Shown here: positions 1 to 10,499 of the stretch, one piece after another
Layout: each line of letters starts with the position of its first letter
Position numbering within the stretch: the stretch's first letter is position 1
Assembly: GCA_036244855.1 (NCBI GenBank)
Contig: BQKZ01000046.1
Span: 103,274-167,273 of the forward strand
DNA length: 64,000 bases
Source: Temnopleurus reevesii
Lineage: Eukaryota > Echinodermata > Echinoidea > Temnopleuroida > Temnopleuridae
Direction of reading: 5' to 3'
Notes under the pieces: generated by a model
What the model saw: the letters and a program-made list of their open reading frames with translations, nothing else
Databases searched by the model: none
What the model was told of the DNA's origin: nothing
Program-made: the position numbers and the translations under genes

Positions 1-168
1 ATAGTTACTGTATGTGATATGAACTGGATGAACATGCATGTAATATGTGATTATCTGGCAGAATGATTTTTTTTTTTCATAAATCTTTAACACAAAAGAG
101 AATCTGAAACACTCTGGTAGATATTGTTCCATTTGCTATATTAAAACTGTTTTCCCATTTTCATCCAG

Positions 169-285
169 GTTTCCCACAAGCAGCTCTGTCAATTCCCTCT
201 TTCCAAGAATTTGCATCGTCATCAGGTGGATCAAGACTCTTTCGTCAGCTTGTTGATTCAAATCCCTCTTCATTACATCCCCTAA
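169..285 (+). CDS. YME1L1: YME1L exon a (N-domain, first exon in window)
   Basis: Acceptor ATCCAG and donor GTAAGC frame 117 bases. Only one frame is open and it begins [14 protein letters not shown]; the first two bases finish a codon from the missing upstream exon. The content is N-domain sequence ahead of the membrane segment, which is poorly conserved in the family. Confidence 0.85.
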   Translation, partial: VSHKQLCQFPLSKNLHRHQVDQDSFVSLLIQIPLHYIP

Positions 286-3200
286 GTAAGCATATATGAT
301 TCATTGCATTGTTATGAAAATGTAAAACTGATGTCCTCAAGTAGTGACAAGCAACAATTGCAGACGTTTACGTGAATGGAAGATGTTCACCCATTAAACT
401 TTAATGAATCAAATTTTTGGATTAAGTTGCTGAAATATGATACCATTGTTACAGAGTTTCCCCATCTTTTTATTCTTATTGCTTTTTTTTTTTTTTTTTT
501 GCTTCTTACATTGTCGCGTGATGCACATTTTATTATTAAAATGGATTACAGTGTGTTGAAAATAACTTGACAAATAACCATTGTGATAGTTCAAGCAAAC
601 CTTATTCTATAACCAGTTTTATATCTCAATAAGTGAATTTGAAGATGAAGTAATATTTTCCATTTTAAGAGTATCAATAGCGGGTGAATATCAAAAGTTT
701 CTCTTTCAATTGCTTAGGAAATACATTCTATTGGGAGTGTTAATTGATAATGGAATATGAATATTTCATTGTACCTCTGATTAATTGTTTCTTATTTTTG
801 TTTAATTCAGTTATCGATCAAAGAAGGGGATTTAAAACCAAGAGAGCAGCTTTAGCTACAGAACTGACGACAAGGAAATCTGGAGAAGAAGATGCAGGAT
901 TGACTGGAATATTGAGGGTAGGGAAATTATGTTGAATATTGCTTGAAATTCTCAATTGTTGAATAGAGAATAGAAGTCTTGAAATTATGAATATCCTGAA
1001 AGGACCTACCCACTCTTGATGTTTTGGTGAGCGTGTTCTCATTGTTTTCATTTTTTTTGCAGTGTTTTATAAAGTTCATCATTGTAACTGAAGGACTTTA
1101 GAACCTCCAATAGGAAACCAAATTTGAGACTAAATGGTTGTTACTTGGTTCTTCTGTCCCATCACCAGTATCATAGGAGTATTGCACAGTATCAGGATTA
1201 CTGACTGAGGATTACTGGATGTCAACTAAACATGGCATCCTCTGTGTCAAACAGCACATTGTCTTCACTCTAATGGTCAACACTTTTGAACTTCAAACAT
1301 AATTTTTATTTAGATTTTCAAAAATATACTAGTAATCTAACCATTAGAATTAAATCTATAGTTCTTCCAGCTTAGTCCTTTACTTGGAATAAACACAATA
1401 TTAATGGTGCTATACATTGGATAATTTATTTCTTGGATTGTCAGATTTATAGCATCCGACAGTACATGTAGTAAACAAACTGTGTTGACTTTGTCTGATT
1501 GCTAGACTTCTTTATGAAAGGTAGACAGCAAATTTGTACTCTCTCACAGCAGATTTATTTGGGGTACGAAATGGAAGGGGATAACTAGAATGTCTTTTAA
1601 TATTTGTTTACATTCTCTTCCACTCACTACAGAAGTTTACATCATCAAAAGACACAAAGAAGAAGAAGTTCCGTGAAAAGCTAGGTGATGCCCTTTCCAC
1701 TCATGATGATCAAGTAGCAGACAAGGATTCCTTCAAGACTGGTTACTTGGAAGGCTATATGACAGGCAAGGATGAAACCAAGAAGTCTGATCGATTCAAG
1801 GGATGGACGACGGTCCTCATCTTTGGTGTGTTGGCTTACCTCTATGTCAAAATGGTCTCAGTGTTTGGTAAGTTCATCCGTGGTTTATATTTCTGTGGAG
1901 TTGTTTTCAGCATTTGACATGATGATATTGGGTGTCCTAGCTTATCTGTTTGCCAAAAAGTTTGCCTCATGTTTTGGCATTAGGTGTCAAAATAGTTGAA
2001 TTGTTGAGCATATAGACGAAAAAAATATTTATGAAAAGGCCCAAAATATGGTTTCTTCCTTGTTTACTCTGGTTGTGCTAAGAATATAACAATATTTTGG
2101 AAAAACATATTTTACAAGCTCCCCAACCTCTTCTTTTATTATTAATGTATATTGTACTGAATTTAGCATGGTGTTGTACCTATGCTTGTTGCAATGATCT
2201 AGAGACACAGACTTATTTAGTCTGTGATTGATGATATCCATTAAAAAAATGTTTTGAGATGCATAATTACTTACACAAATGCTTTTTGTATACTGTTATA
2301 CTTCACAGCTCGTGTGTCAATCATTGGCAATTCTAGTGTGGATAGTATGAGTGTTGCAGATGTCACATTTGAGGATGTCAGAGGGGTAAGTTATTCTGTA
2401 GCGTGATCAAGCCATCTTTCATAAAATTACTGTTTTGTTATTTTCAGAAATATAGCAAATTCAGACAGATGAAATCACTATGACTTAAAGAAAACTTGAG
2501 TTATGAAGGGTTATAACAATAGAATATAAAGAGGAGAGGACTTGAAAAGACATTTAACTTTTAACTGGCAATTATTTGACTTACACAAGGTCAACTTAGG
2601 GAAATTTGACTGAAAATAGTTGTTCAGTGTAAAAAAAAAGAAAAAAGAATGTCATTTCTGTATCTATGATGAATTGAAATTGTTGAATTGAAAGCTCACT
2701 TTTACCGAGCAGGGCAGCTGGTTTGATCTCTCATCATTTTCCCTAATTGTACCTGACGATGATGTTATAAGCTCTGTGGCTTCTTCATCAATGCAGCTCA
2801 GGCTGAAACAAGGGAAAACCCTATTTTGTGAATCCAAGGAGATGTCATTCATCTTGTATCGATACACAACCATTTCCAAATATCTAGCATGTGTATGAGC
2901 CATGTATTTTGCCTCTTCGAGGTCCCACTCAGTGCATGTACAGTACAAGGTTACTGCATTGTATTGTAGTTTAGGAGCTTAGAAACTTAGGAACTTTACA
3001 ATTGATGTTGAAATATTCTGGAACCCTGTACAAATCCTAAAGAAAAAAATCATAAGAGCTTATGCCAAAATATGATTCATTCAAACAGCAAATATCTCAT
3101 TATGTTTGAGTAAGGAAATGAGTCTATTTTAACATCTTAATCTGATGATGATATCTTTTTAATTTGATGTATTCTTTCCTGGATGTAGGCTGATGAGGCA

Positions 3201-6200
3201 AAGAATGAACTGCAGGACATTGTGAACTATCTCAAAGACCCATCAAAGTACACTGCACTTGGTGGCAAGCTTCCAAAAGGTTAGTCTCCCACAGATGAGC
3301 ATGTATCTTTGAAGTAAGCAGTGAATTAAGGGAAGGGATTGAGGGAAATGTTATCTAACAATAAAATTTCCTTCACATTATGGAGGATGCTTCACAAGTC
3401 TCATTCTGGTTTGCTTCAGGGGTTCTCTTCACATTTTCTGCAATGCTTCAGGCCTCTTTGAGAGAAGCTTTATGTGTGTATACATAGAAAGTATGCTCAA
3501 TAGCTTTATGGTACTTTCACTTGTTTGGAGTCCATAACCTGCTGGTGTGATGAATCATATCTCATCGTTTTCAAAATAATATAATAACTTAATGTAAAAT
3601 AATTTGAAACAATGTTTACTGACTGAATGAGCAGGGTAGAGTAGATTTGAGTATCTTTATTATTTATTCATTGATGAAATCATTCATTGATCTCAAAGAA
3701 TAATAGGCATGCATTTTTGAAAATCAGTAAATCTTGATTTCTGCTTTGTCACAAGAAACAAGTATTGTTTCAGGTCACAGGTTATTCGTCTATGAGCTAC
3801 AGTATATTTGTTAACATAGGGAAATGTTAATAGTCAAGCTTACCAAATTTTAATAGGCCAATATGATTTGAAAACATTATTTGATCTTTTTTAATCCAGG
3901 TGTACTCCTACAAGGATCCCCCGGTACTGGTAAGACTCTACTAGCGAGAGCTGTGGCAGGAGAGGCCAATGTGCCATTCTTCTATGCATCAGGCTCAGAC
4001 TTTGACAACATGTTTGTCGGATCCGGAGCAAAGAGAGTCAGAGATATCTTCAGTAAGTTCAGCTTTATTACATCATTGTCAGCTCTCCATTTCTTGTTAC
4101 ATATCAAAGACAATCTTTTACAGTTGTAATTCTAGAAACCAAGGTCAGGGGATGATGAAAGTTATTTTAATAGGACAGTTTAACAGGTGAACATGATCCA
4201 GAAGGATGTGCATAAAAGTTGAAGTACTGCATAATACATTTTGGAGTTTCACTAGTTTTAGAGCATGTAGCTGGAGTAATTGTGAATTTGTCCATTTAGG
4301 GGTTCTAGAATCATTAACATCATATTTTATGCTCTTTTTTCTCAGCCTTGGAAATGTGCTTGTAATTTTAAGTCTTAGCACTTTCTGATTATAAGTAATT
4401 GTAGGAGTAATATTCAACCATATTTTTACTTTCTAGCTGAAGCAAAGAACAGCAGCCCTTGCCTCATATTCATTGATGAATTGGATTCCGTCGGTGGGAA
4501 GCGCGTAGACTCACCACTGCACCCATATGCCAGACAGACAATCAACCAGCTTCTATCTGAGATGGATGGCTTCAAACAGAATGAAGGAATTGTTGTGTTG
4601 GCTGCTACTAACTTCCCAGAATCACTAGATCCGTAAGTGTACTTCTTTTACCTTGTACATTTATTAAAGTTTATATGCATCACAGGTACGTAAAGGAATG
4701 TTCACATCAAAACAGTATGAAAGGCAGGGCATGATTGACATAATAATTTTATTGATATTTAAATGAAATCAAAGCATTGAAGATTATGTCAATTTAATGT
4801 AGTGTTTATTTTATTTTCCTGATCTCTCAAGCATACCTCATAATAGAACAATTAGTTTCACATATCTCGAGCCCCTTATATTGCCTTCCATGTCTTCTCA
4901 ATGTGTCACTATTGATATGAATACTCGAAGCCTACAATTTAATAGAATACATGTACAGAGGTATTCCAAACATGGTTTGATTTTGTACATTTTGTCTTGA
5001 AATGTAGACATATAATAAAGATTAATTAAGAAAAATTAGTAAGAGACAATTTTATGTGTGACATTTCTCATATTTCAAGAATTATGAATCTACTTCTTCA
5101 ATTGACAAAGTTGAGTGTAAGTATTAAATTTGGATTATTATACTGAACTGATATCTATGTGTTTAGAGAATTGATTGCTTTTATGCTTCGATTTCAAGAT
5201 GGATTTTTTTTCCTTCTAAGTACATGAATTATTATTTTAACATCACCTTTTCTGTCTGAATGTTGACATCTAGAGCACTTACAAGACCAGGAAGATTTGA
5301 CATGAAAGTAGTTGTGCCAAGACCTGATGTCAAAGGTCGTCAGGACATCCTTGACCTGTATTTAGGAAAGGTCAAAGTGTCATCAAGTAAGTTTCTTTTC
5401 ATTTATTAAAGGGATAAAAATAGGAACTCGCTCAATTTGACTGGATTTGGGGAAAGAAAAAGTTTTGGGTCCAACCCAGTTTTGTGTCTCGCCTAAATTC
5501 ATGAGACCATATGAATGAATGAATGATGTAACTCCCTGATTAGATTTCGGGATCAGCAGATCAAAGGTCAAAGATTGAAGGGACAAAATGGTAAAATACA
5601 TGTATGAACGTGTAAGAATAAACCCATTAAGTTTTTTGAGAAGTCACAGACGTTACTAAGGGAATCCTGATCTTTTAATAACTTAAGCATATATCTAACC
5701 CATCAATTTGTTTTAATTTGAATTAATTTGTTTTCCATGTTGATACAATTTAGTATTTTGTTAGAAAAATTCCATTTCCCTGTTATTTATTTTACGAGGT
5801 AAATATTTTTGTTTGTTCCTTTAATTTGTGCAGAGGTAGATGTGGAAACCATTGCAAGAGGAACAGTTGGTTTTACAGGTAATTATCAAATACATTGTAT
5901 GATATATTGTTCTTTGATATACTCACAATCTATGGGGGTGTTGTTCAAAAGTTACAATTAATCGCAAGTTGCAGTTGATCGGAATACGTCAATCAAAATC
6001 ATTGTTTCATGCGCGTCTTGTTAAATGCGCACACCACACGCGAATGAAAATGCGCATTACAATTTGCAAAGTTGCAGTTGATTATGAGCAACACCCCCTA
6101 TGCCTGATATTATCCTTTTGCAATTGAGTTTATAGATTTTAGATATGTATGAAACTTTATTCCTGGTTTTCTGATAAAGAAGCTTGTCGTATAACTGCAG

Positions 6201-9200
6201 TTCACCTTCCAATAATCATTATCATTGCGATGTCATAATTTGAATTCTGCTTTTCACTCATTTAAATCTTTATTTGATGTTTGTCAGGTGCTGATCTTCA
6301 GAATCTCGTAAACCAGGCAGCATTGGAGGCAGCGAGGAGAGGTAAAGATGCTGTGGATATGAAGGATTTAGAGTTCTCAAAAGACAAGATCATTATGGGT
6401 AAGTGAATAAAAATTCTTGAAGTACATCACAGGATCATAGCTCTAGATTTAATGTTGCAAACCGATCCTGTCAGCCTGTCCGAAGATTATTTTTGATAGA
6501 AAAATAGATAAATATACAAGAAGAAAGAGATACTATTTTATGTATAGAAAATAAAGCTATTGTGAAACTTATTTTGTTTTCAAATTTTGATAAGTAGTGT
6601 AAAGAAAATAAGAATACCTTACATTGAATAAGTATTTGATTTTTCTAATGGAGTACTCTAACATATTCTTTTCAAGTCCACGTTATCACCAAAGTGATGC
6701 CATCTGTTTCGTAATATGCATGAGGTGTATTCTCATACGAAATCCAGGCTTTCATTACAAGTAAATGGTTGAGAGTAGGATGGTTATTGTTGTCATGTTT
6801 GCTCTCAATTTTGTTCAGCTATTCTGTTATTCACATTTTGATTTTAACCTCATGCCGGAACGATTGGCATCTCGTTACTGTATAGGTCCCTGCATCTGTT
6901 TGCTACACACCCTATCTTGTTCTATAATTACTTATTTCAATTTTCATGTTAGTTGAAAATTGGATACAAAGTGAAAGGCGATAAATTTACTTTTCATCAG
7001 TTAGTGACCCATGAAGAAAGGTTACCAGTAATTAAAGGGGAACTACACTCAGACATTAAATTGCTATCATTAAATGAAGAAAAATAAGATGAACAAACTG
7101 TAAAAATTTGAGCAAAATCGGACAATCCATTCAAAAGTTATGAATTTTCAAAGTTTTGATTTACACCCNAATTGGCATCTTTTTGGTAAGGTTAGACTTT
7201 GCAATATCCTTATACTGTTACTTATTTTTATCTTTATGACTGATAGGTCCAGAGAGAAAGAGTGCTCAGATTGATCCACGGAACAGGAAGATAACCGCCT
7301 ACCATGAAGGAGGACATGCCCTCGTAGCTTTCCTCACCAAAGATGCCAAACCTATCAATAAAGCTACAATCATGCCAAGGGGGCCGACGCTCGGACATGT
7401 AAGAAAGCAACATCTTATATATTGCATTTCTATTATGTCTTTGTAGCATAAGGAAGATTCACTTCGGAAATCCACAGACTTAGCCCATTCCATAATTCTG
7501 ATTATTTTCCCCTAAAACAAATAAATCTTTGTTCTTCCTGCTATTCACTAATAATTGATATGGTATTTGTTAATCTTACTCGCAGGTGTCAGTTAGCCTA
7601 TTCCTTGAATGTTCATATTTTAGTGATTATGTGTGAATCAGTTTCGAATCTTTGAAAACAATTTTTTATTAGTCAGGCTGTGTCAGGTTGTTATCACACA
7701 AAAACAATATAAGAATTTCCATTCAAATAGAATTTATGCTGCCTCCATCTGATCATAAAAACAGTCATCAAATGAAGTGAATTTGTATTTTTTTTTTATT
7801 AATCTCTGTTGCAAATTGTAGGTATCCCTTCTCCCTGAGAATGACCAATGGAGTGAGACTAAATCCCAGCTCCTAGCCCAGATGGATGTATGCATGGGTG
7901 GGCGTGTAGCAGAGGAGCTCATCTTTGGACCTGATAACATCACAACAGGAGCTTCCAGCGATTTTGAGCAAGCTACAAGGATTGCTAATCTTATGGTCAC
8001 AAAGTTTGGCATGAGCGAGAAGGTGAGATTTTGACACAATGAAAGAGCAATTGAATGGTACATTGCTCCATTTATACCCAAGTATGAGATCATTACAAAA
8101 TAACCAACATTATTTATGCTCTGAATGGGTGAAATCACAAAATTCTGTATGGTGTTTTTCACTGGCAGAATGTCACCATTAATATGGTTGAAAAACACTG
8201 AAATACATAAGAAATAAAAATACTTTAAATTGCATAAGAAATTGATTCTTTTTCATGGGATATTGTTTGAATCATTTGTATGAGTACCCAGACCAGAGAT
8301 TAGCATGTTTGGGGCTTCATTCACTGATTTGTGGATTTTTCCTGTATATGACAGATTTTACGCTTTAATTAGCATAATACTTTTGTGAATTTAACATAGT
8401 GAGCAAATTTGGAAAGAAAATATTCGCAAGCTTACAGTTTACATCACGGGTTTCGCTTTTGACAATTTTCGGCTTGATTGGGCAATCGCCGGCCGAGATC
8501 AGGGGAGGGCCAAATTACCCCCCCCCCCCCCCCCGGCATCAGGCCAGATAGGGTTCAAGGATAAGATGAAACTCATTGTAATTGTTTAGCCAATCATTTT
8601 ATGACAGAAATAAAAACAATGTGAGGATTTATTTTCTTTTGTCAGGTTGGTGTGATGACATTTCAAGACAAGGATCCTCTGATGTATGGAGACAGTAACA
8701 AGCTCAGCCCAGAAACCCAGCTTCTTATTGAGAATGAAATCAGGACGTTACTCAAGGTAGGAGATTATACCCCCTTCAAAGGGGAAAAAAACGGAGTGCC
8801 TGTTTGTCCTCAATTGACCAACCTTATAAAGATGGCTTTTATTCTGTACTACTCTGTTTTACTTTACATCTACACTTAATTTATAGATAGGAATGCAGGA
8901 TGTAAACCATGAGAATTCATATTTGATGACTATTGGTTTTCCTCGCCCTCTACTTGGGTGTTGTTCCAAATTGATTTCAAATCAAATGCAAATTTAGAGG
9001 CTTGTTTTCACTGGCGCAACATCTTCGCTTTTGACAAGACTTTTATGAATCAATGGTTTTGATTGGCGTTTGTAGATCAACTACTGCAACTTGCAATAAT
9101 TGATAGCAACTTTCTAGCCACACCACTTATGTCGTGTTTTCCATGTAAACTCATGAAAATACTGTGGCTTGTAGTATATATTACTTACAATTAATGTGTG

Positions 9201-9511
9201 TAAGAAATATAGTCTACGTATAGTGTAAATCTAGTTTTATTGTAACATGTCGTATTGATTTTTGGCATGGTTAATCCAATTATTTCAATAAGATGTTTTG
9301 TAGACATTCACACTTTGGTCACCTGCTCAGTTCTTGTTCTTTTTTTCAATCACGCACCCTTATACAGGACTCCTATGAGCGAGCCAAGACAATCTTGAGA
9401 ACCCACAACAAGGAGCATAAACTGCTTGCAGAAGCCCTCCTCCAATATGAAACACTGAATGCAGCAGAGATCACCACGGTGCTCAAGGGTCAGAGGTTGG
9501 AGAACAGATGA
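169..9511 (+). CDS. YME1L1: YME1L-type mitochondrial i-AAA ATP-dependent zinc metalloprotease, 3' part, 14 exons
   Basis: Joined exons: 169-285, 811-917, 1633-1867, 2309-2385, 3189-3279, 3900-4052, 4437-4632, 5274-5386, 5834-5878, 6288-6398, 7247-7398, 7822-8022, 8646-8756, 9368-9511. Every junction is GT-AG and in phase, giving 616 residues and a TGA at 9509-9511. In this partial protein a membrane segment lies near residues 132-152, Walker A (GSPGTGKT) at 214-221, Walker B (CLIFIDE) at 268-274, RPGRFD at 329-334, the zinc motif HEGGH at 434-438 and a likely third metal ligand in GASSDFE near 512. YME1L proteins form hexamers in the inner mitochondrial membrane, face the intermembrane space and degrade or process membrane proteins; this is family knowledge. 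The membrane segment between a long N-domain and the AAA module fits YME1L better than the m-AAA paralogues AFG3L2 and SPG7. The N-terminus, with the targeting sequence, is missing because it lies upstream. Walker A has Ser where Pro is usual. Confidence 0.96.
811..917 (+). CDS. YME1L1: YME1L exon b (basic N-domain segment)
   Basis: Acceptor TTTAATTCAG, donor GTAGGG. It encodes [20 protein letters not shown] and onward to GILR. The leading codon is split with the A that ends exon a. Confidence 0.87.
1633..1867 (+). CDS. YME1L1: YME1L exon c (linker and transmembrane segment)
   Basis: Acceptor CACTACAG, donor GTAAGT. It encodes a lysine-rich linker ([14 protein letters not shown]), then [13 protein letters not shown], then the single hydrophobic segment [20 protein letters not shown], which anchors the protease in the inner membrane. 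Confidence 0.95.
2309..2385 (+). CDS. YME1L1: YME1L exon d (start of AAA module)
   Basis: Acceptor CTTCACAG, donor GTAAGT. It encodes [10 protein letters not shown]...[16 protein letters not shown] is the typical lead-in to the AAA domain of FtsH-family proteases. Confidence 0.95.
2664..2990 (-). CDS. Unexplained open frame inside a YME1L intron, minus strand
   Basis: An open frame of about 100 codons runs on the strand opposite YME1L and ends at a stop at 2664. It includes [39 protein letters not shown] and [18 protein letters not shown]. Base composition and residue mix look more coding-like than the surrounding intron. There is no ATG near the start; a GTGAGC follows an AAA codon near the end and could be a donor. 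I do not recognise the protein. It could be a nested exon, a decayed insertion or chance. Confidence 0.25.
3189..3279 (+). CDS. YME1L1: YME1L exon e (AAA N-terminal helix)
   Basis: Acceptor GGATGTAG, donor GTTAGT. It encodes [20 protein letters not shown] and onward to GGKLPKG, the conserved FtsH/YME1L helix that precedes the P-loop. Confidence 0.95.
3900..4052 (+). CDS. YME1L1: YME1L exon f (Walker A and pore loop)
   Basis: Acceptor TTAATCCAG, donor GTAAGT. It encodes the P-loop GSPGTGKT, then [20 protein letters not shown] and the substrate-gripping pore loop MFVGSGAKR. Two positions depart from the usual family sequence: Ser for Pro in the P-loop, and Ser for Val after FVG. Confidence 0.97.
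4437..4632 (+). CDS. YME1L1: YME1L exon g (Walker B and SRH)
   Basis: Acceptor ACTTTCTAG, donor GTAAGT. It encodes the Walker B stretch [15 protein letters not shown], the segment [15 protein letters not shown], and [10 protein letters not shown] of the second region of homology. Confidence 0.97.
5274..5386 (+). CDS. YME1L1: YME1L exon h (arginine finger region)
   Basis: Acceptor GACATCTAG, donor GTAAGT. It encodes [20 protein letters not shown], with the arginines that sense ATP in the neighbouring subunit, then [15 protein letters not shown]. Confidence 0.97.
5834..5878 (+). CDS. YME1L1: YME1L exon i (45-base micro-exon)
   Basis: Acceptor TTTGTGCAG, donor GTAATT. It encodes [15 protein letters not shown] of the AAA helical lid. 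It is too short to appear as a long ORF but fits in phase between exons h and j. Confidence 0.95.
5931..6101. mobile_element. Short inverted-repeat element (GGGGGTGTTG ends), copy 1
   Basis: The element opens with TATGGGGGTGTTG and closes with CAACACCCCCTA in a YME1L intron. Just inside, ACTTGCAAATTG-like and AAGTTGCAGTTGAT words occur in both orientations. It has no coding capacity, consistent with a MITE. Confidence 0.7.
6288..6398 (+). CDS. YME1L1: YME1L exon j (AAA lid)
   Basis: Acceptor TTTGTCAG, donor GTAAGT. It encodes [20 protein letters not shown] and onward to FSKDKIIMG, the conserved helical lid and the link to the protease domain. Confidence 0.97.
7034..7168 (+). repeat. Dispersed repeat with AAATCGGAC core, fragment
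   Basis: This intronic segment (AAGGGGAACTACACT ... GATGAACAAACTGT ... AAAATCGGACAATCC ... AAAGTTATGAATTTTC) resembles the right end of the 28.05-28.68 kb element read in reverse, and more loosely the 11.08-11.2 kb sequence. Confidence 0.55.
7247..7398 (+). CDS. YME1L1: YME1L exon k (HEGGH zinc site)
   Basis: Acceptor GACTGATAG, donor GTAAGA. It encodes [15 protein letters not shown], where His-Glu-x-x-His binds zinc and supplies the catalytic glutamate, followed by [13 protein letters not shown]. Confidence 0.97.
7822..8022 (+). CDS. YME1L1: YME1L exon l (protease core, third metal ligand)
   Basis: Acceptor AAATTGTAG, donor GTGAGA. It encodes [32 protein letters not shown] and [12 protein letters not shown]; the Asp in SSDFE is the expected third zinc ligand. 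The exon is exactly 67 codons. Confidence 0.97.
8518..8534 (+). repeat. Poly-C run
   Basis: About 17 consecutive C in a YME1L intron. The length is unreliable in most assemblies. Confidence 0.9.
8646..8756 (+). CDS. YME1L1: YME1L exon m (protease C-terminal part)
   Basis: Acceptor TTTTGTCAG, donor GTAGGA. It encodes [16 protein letters not shown] and [18 protein letters not shown]. The exon is 37 codons in phase 0. Confidence 0.96.
8951..9131. mobile_element. Short inverted-repeat element, copy 2 (opposite orientation, diverged)
   Basis: The reverse complement of about 9040-9110 matches the 5960-6040 part of the 5.9 kb element, including GCAAGTTGCAGT, TTGATC, CAATCAAAA and a TCTTGT run. It lies in another intron of the same gene, inverted relative to the first. 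Confidence 0.6.
9368..9511 (+). CDS. YME1L1: YME1L terminal exon n
   Basis: Acceptor TATACAG. It encodes [20 protein letters not shown] and onward to LKGQRLENR, then TGA. The end matches the usual YME1L C-terminus in length and pattern. Confidence 0.97.
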   Translation, partial: DSYERAKTILRTHNKEHKLLAEALLQYETLNAAEITTVLKGQRLENR

Positions 9512-10472
9512 GATTCATTACCATGGCAACAATGTCAAGGACTTCATTGTAAATGATCATTCTAATCAGGGAAGCGAACTTGTAGAATATGTTGATATGA
9601 GAGAGAAATATGGACAATATACAGATTGGTATCCAAGTCTGCTTCATATTATTTTCATATCTATTTTAGAATTATCTTTTATTATCATTGCAAAGACTCC
9701 TCAAATTAACTTCTAGGTGTCTGAATATTAATGTGCATTATGTTTATGTGCCTGTATTTGCAAAGGACATTTGAATTGGGAGAACAGTTGAGGGAAATAT
9801 GTGTTGAAAGTGTGCCTGATTAAGTATGTATTATTGAATGATCCCAAAATGAATACACACATGTTGAAAAGGCGTTGAAATCATTCTTGTTGCACTGGTG
9901 TGGCCCACAGACTATGTGTATTGATTTGAATGGAGCACATGCAAATTTTCCTAAACTAGCATACAGATCAGTTACATACATTAACTTTGCTGTTCATTAT
10001 CTGACCATTTCTGAGTGAAGAATAAATTTGCCACAAATTTTCTTAAGCTATGTTTGAATATAAAACTTTTGTTGTGAATATACTTCATGGTTATGTAATG
10101 ACTGCCAACCTAAATCCCAAAAAGCAAGGCTGTACGAAATTACATTAGAAGTAGTAATACTCTCGAACATCAATAGTAACCTTGTACAGTAAAAGCACTG
10201 ACAAAAAGAGAACCTGTTAAGAATAGACAATTTTGAATGAAGGGGTTTGTTGGACAATGTTGCAGAGCCCAATTTTTTTAAATGGTTCCTATCTTGACCA
10301 TTGCTGTATTTTTTCCTTTTTAGTGATTTTACTAATTCTCTCTTATGACTATGTGATGAACAAAATGATTTGTAAACATTATCTTTTTTTTTACACATAA
10401 CGCAACATGCAATGTATGTTTTATTCACAGAATAACTGAGTAATGCAAGGATATGACGAAACTCAAAATAAA
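9512..10472 (+). promoter_or_regulatory. YME1L 3' UTR with candidate poly(A) signals
   Basis: Noncoding sequence follows the stop. AATAAA hexamers occur at 10021-10026 and 10467-10472. The first would give a 3' UTR of roughly 530 bases. Which one is used cannot be decided from sequence alone. Confidence 0.5.
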
Positions 10473-10499
10473 ACAAGCATGTCAGAAGAATTTGCAGAA

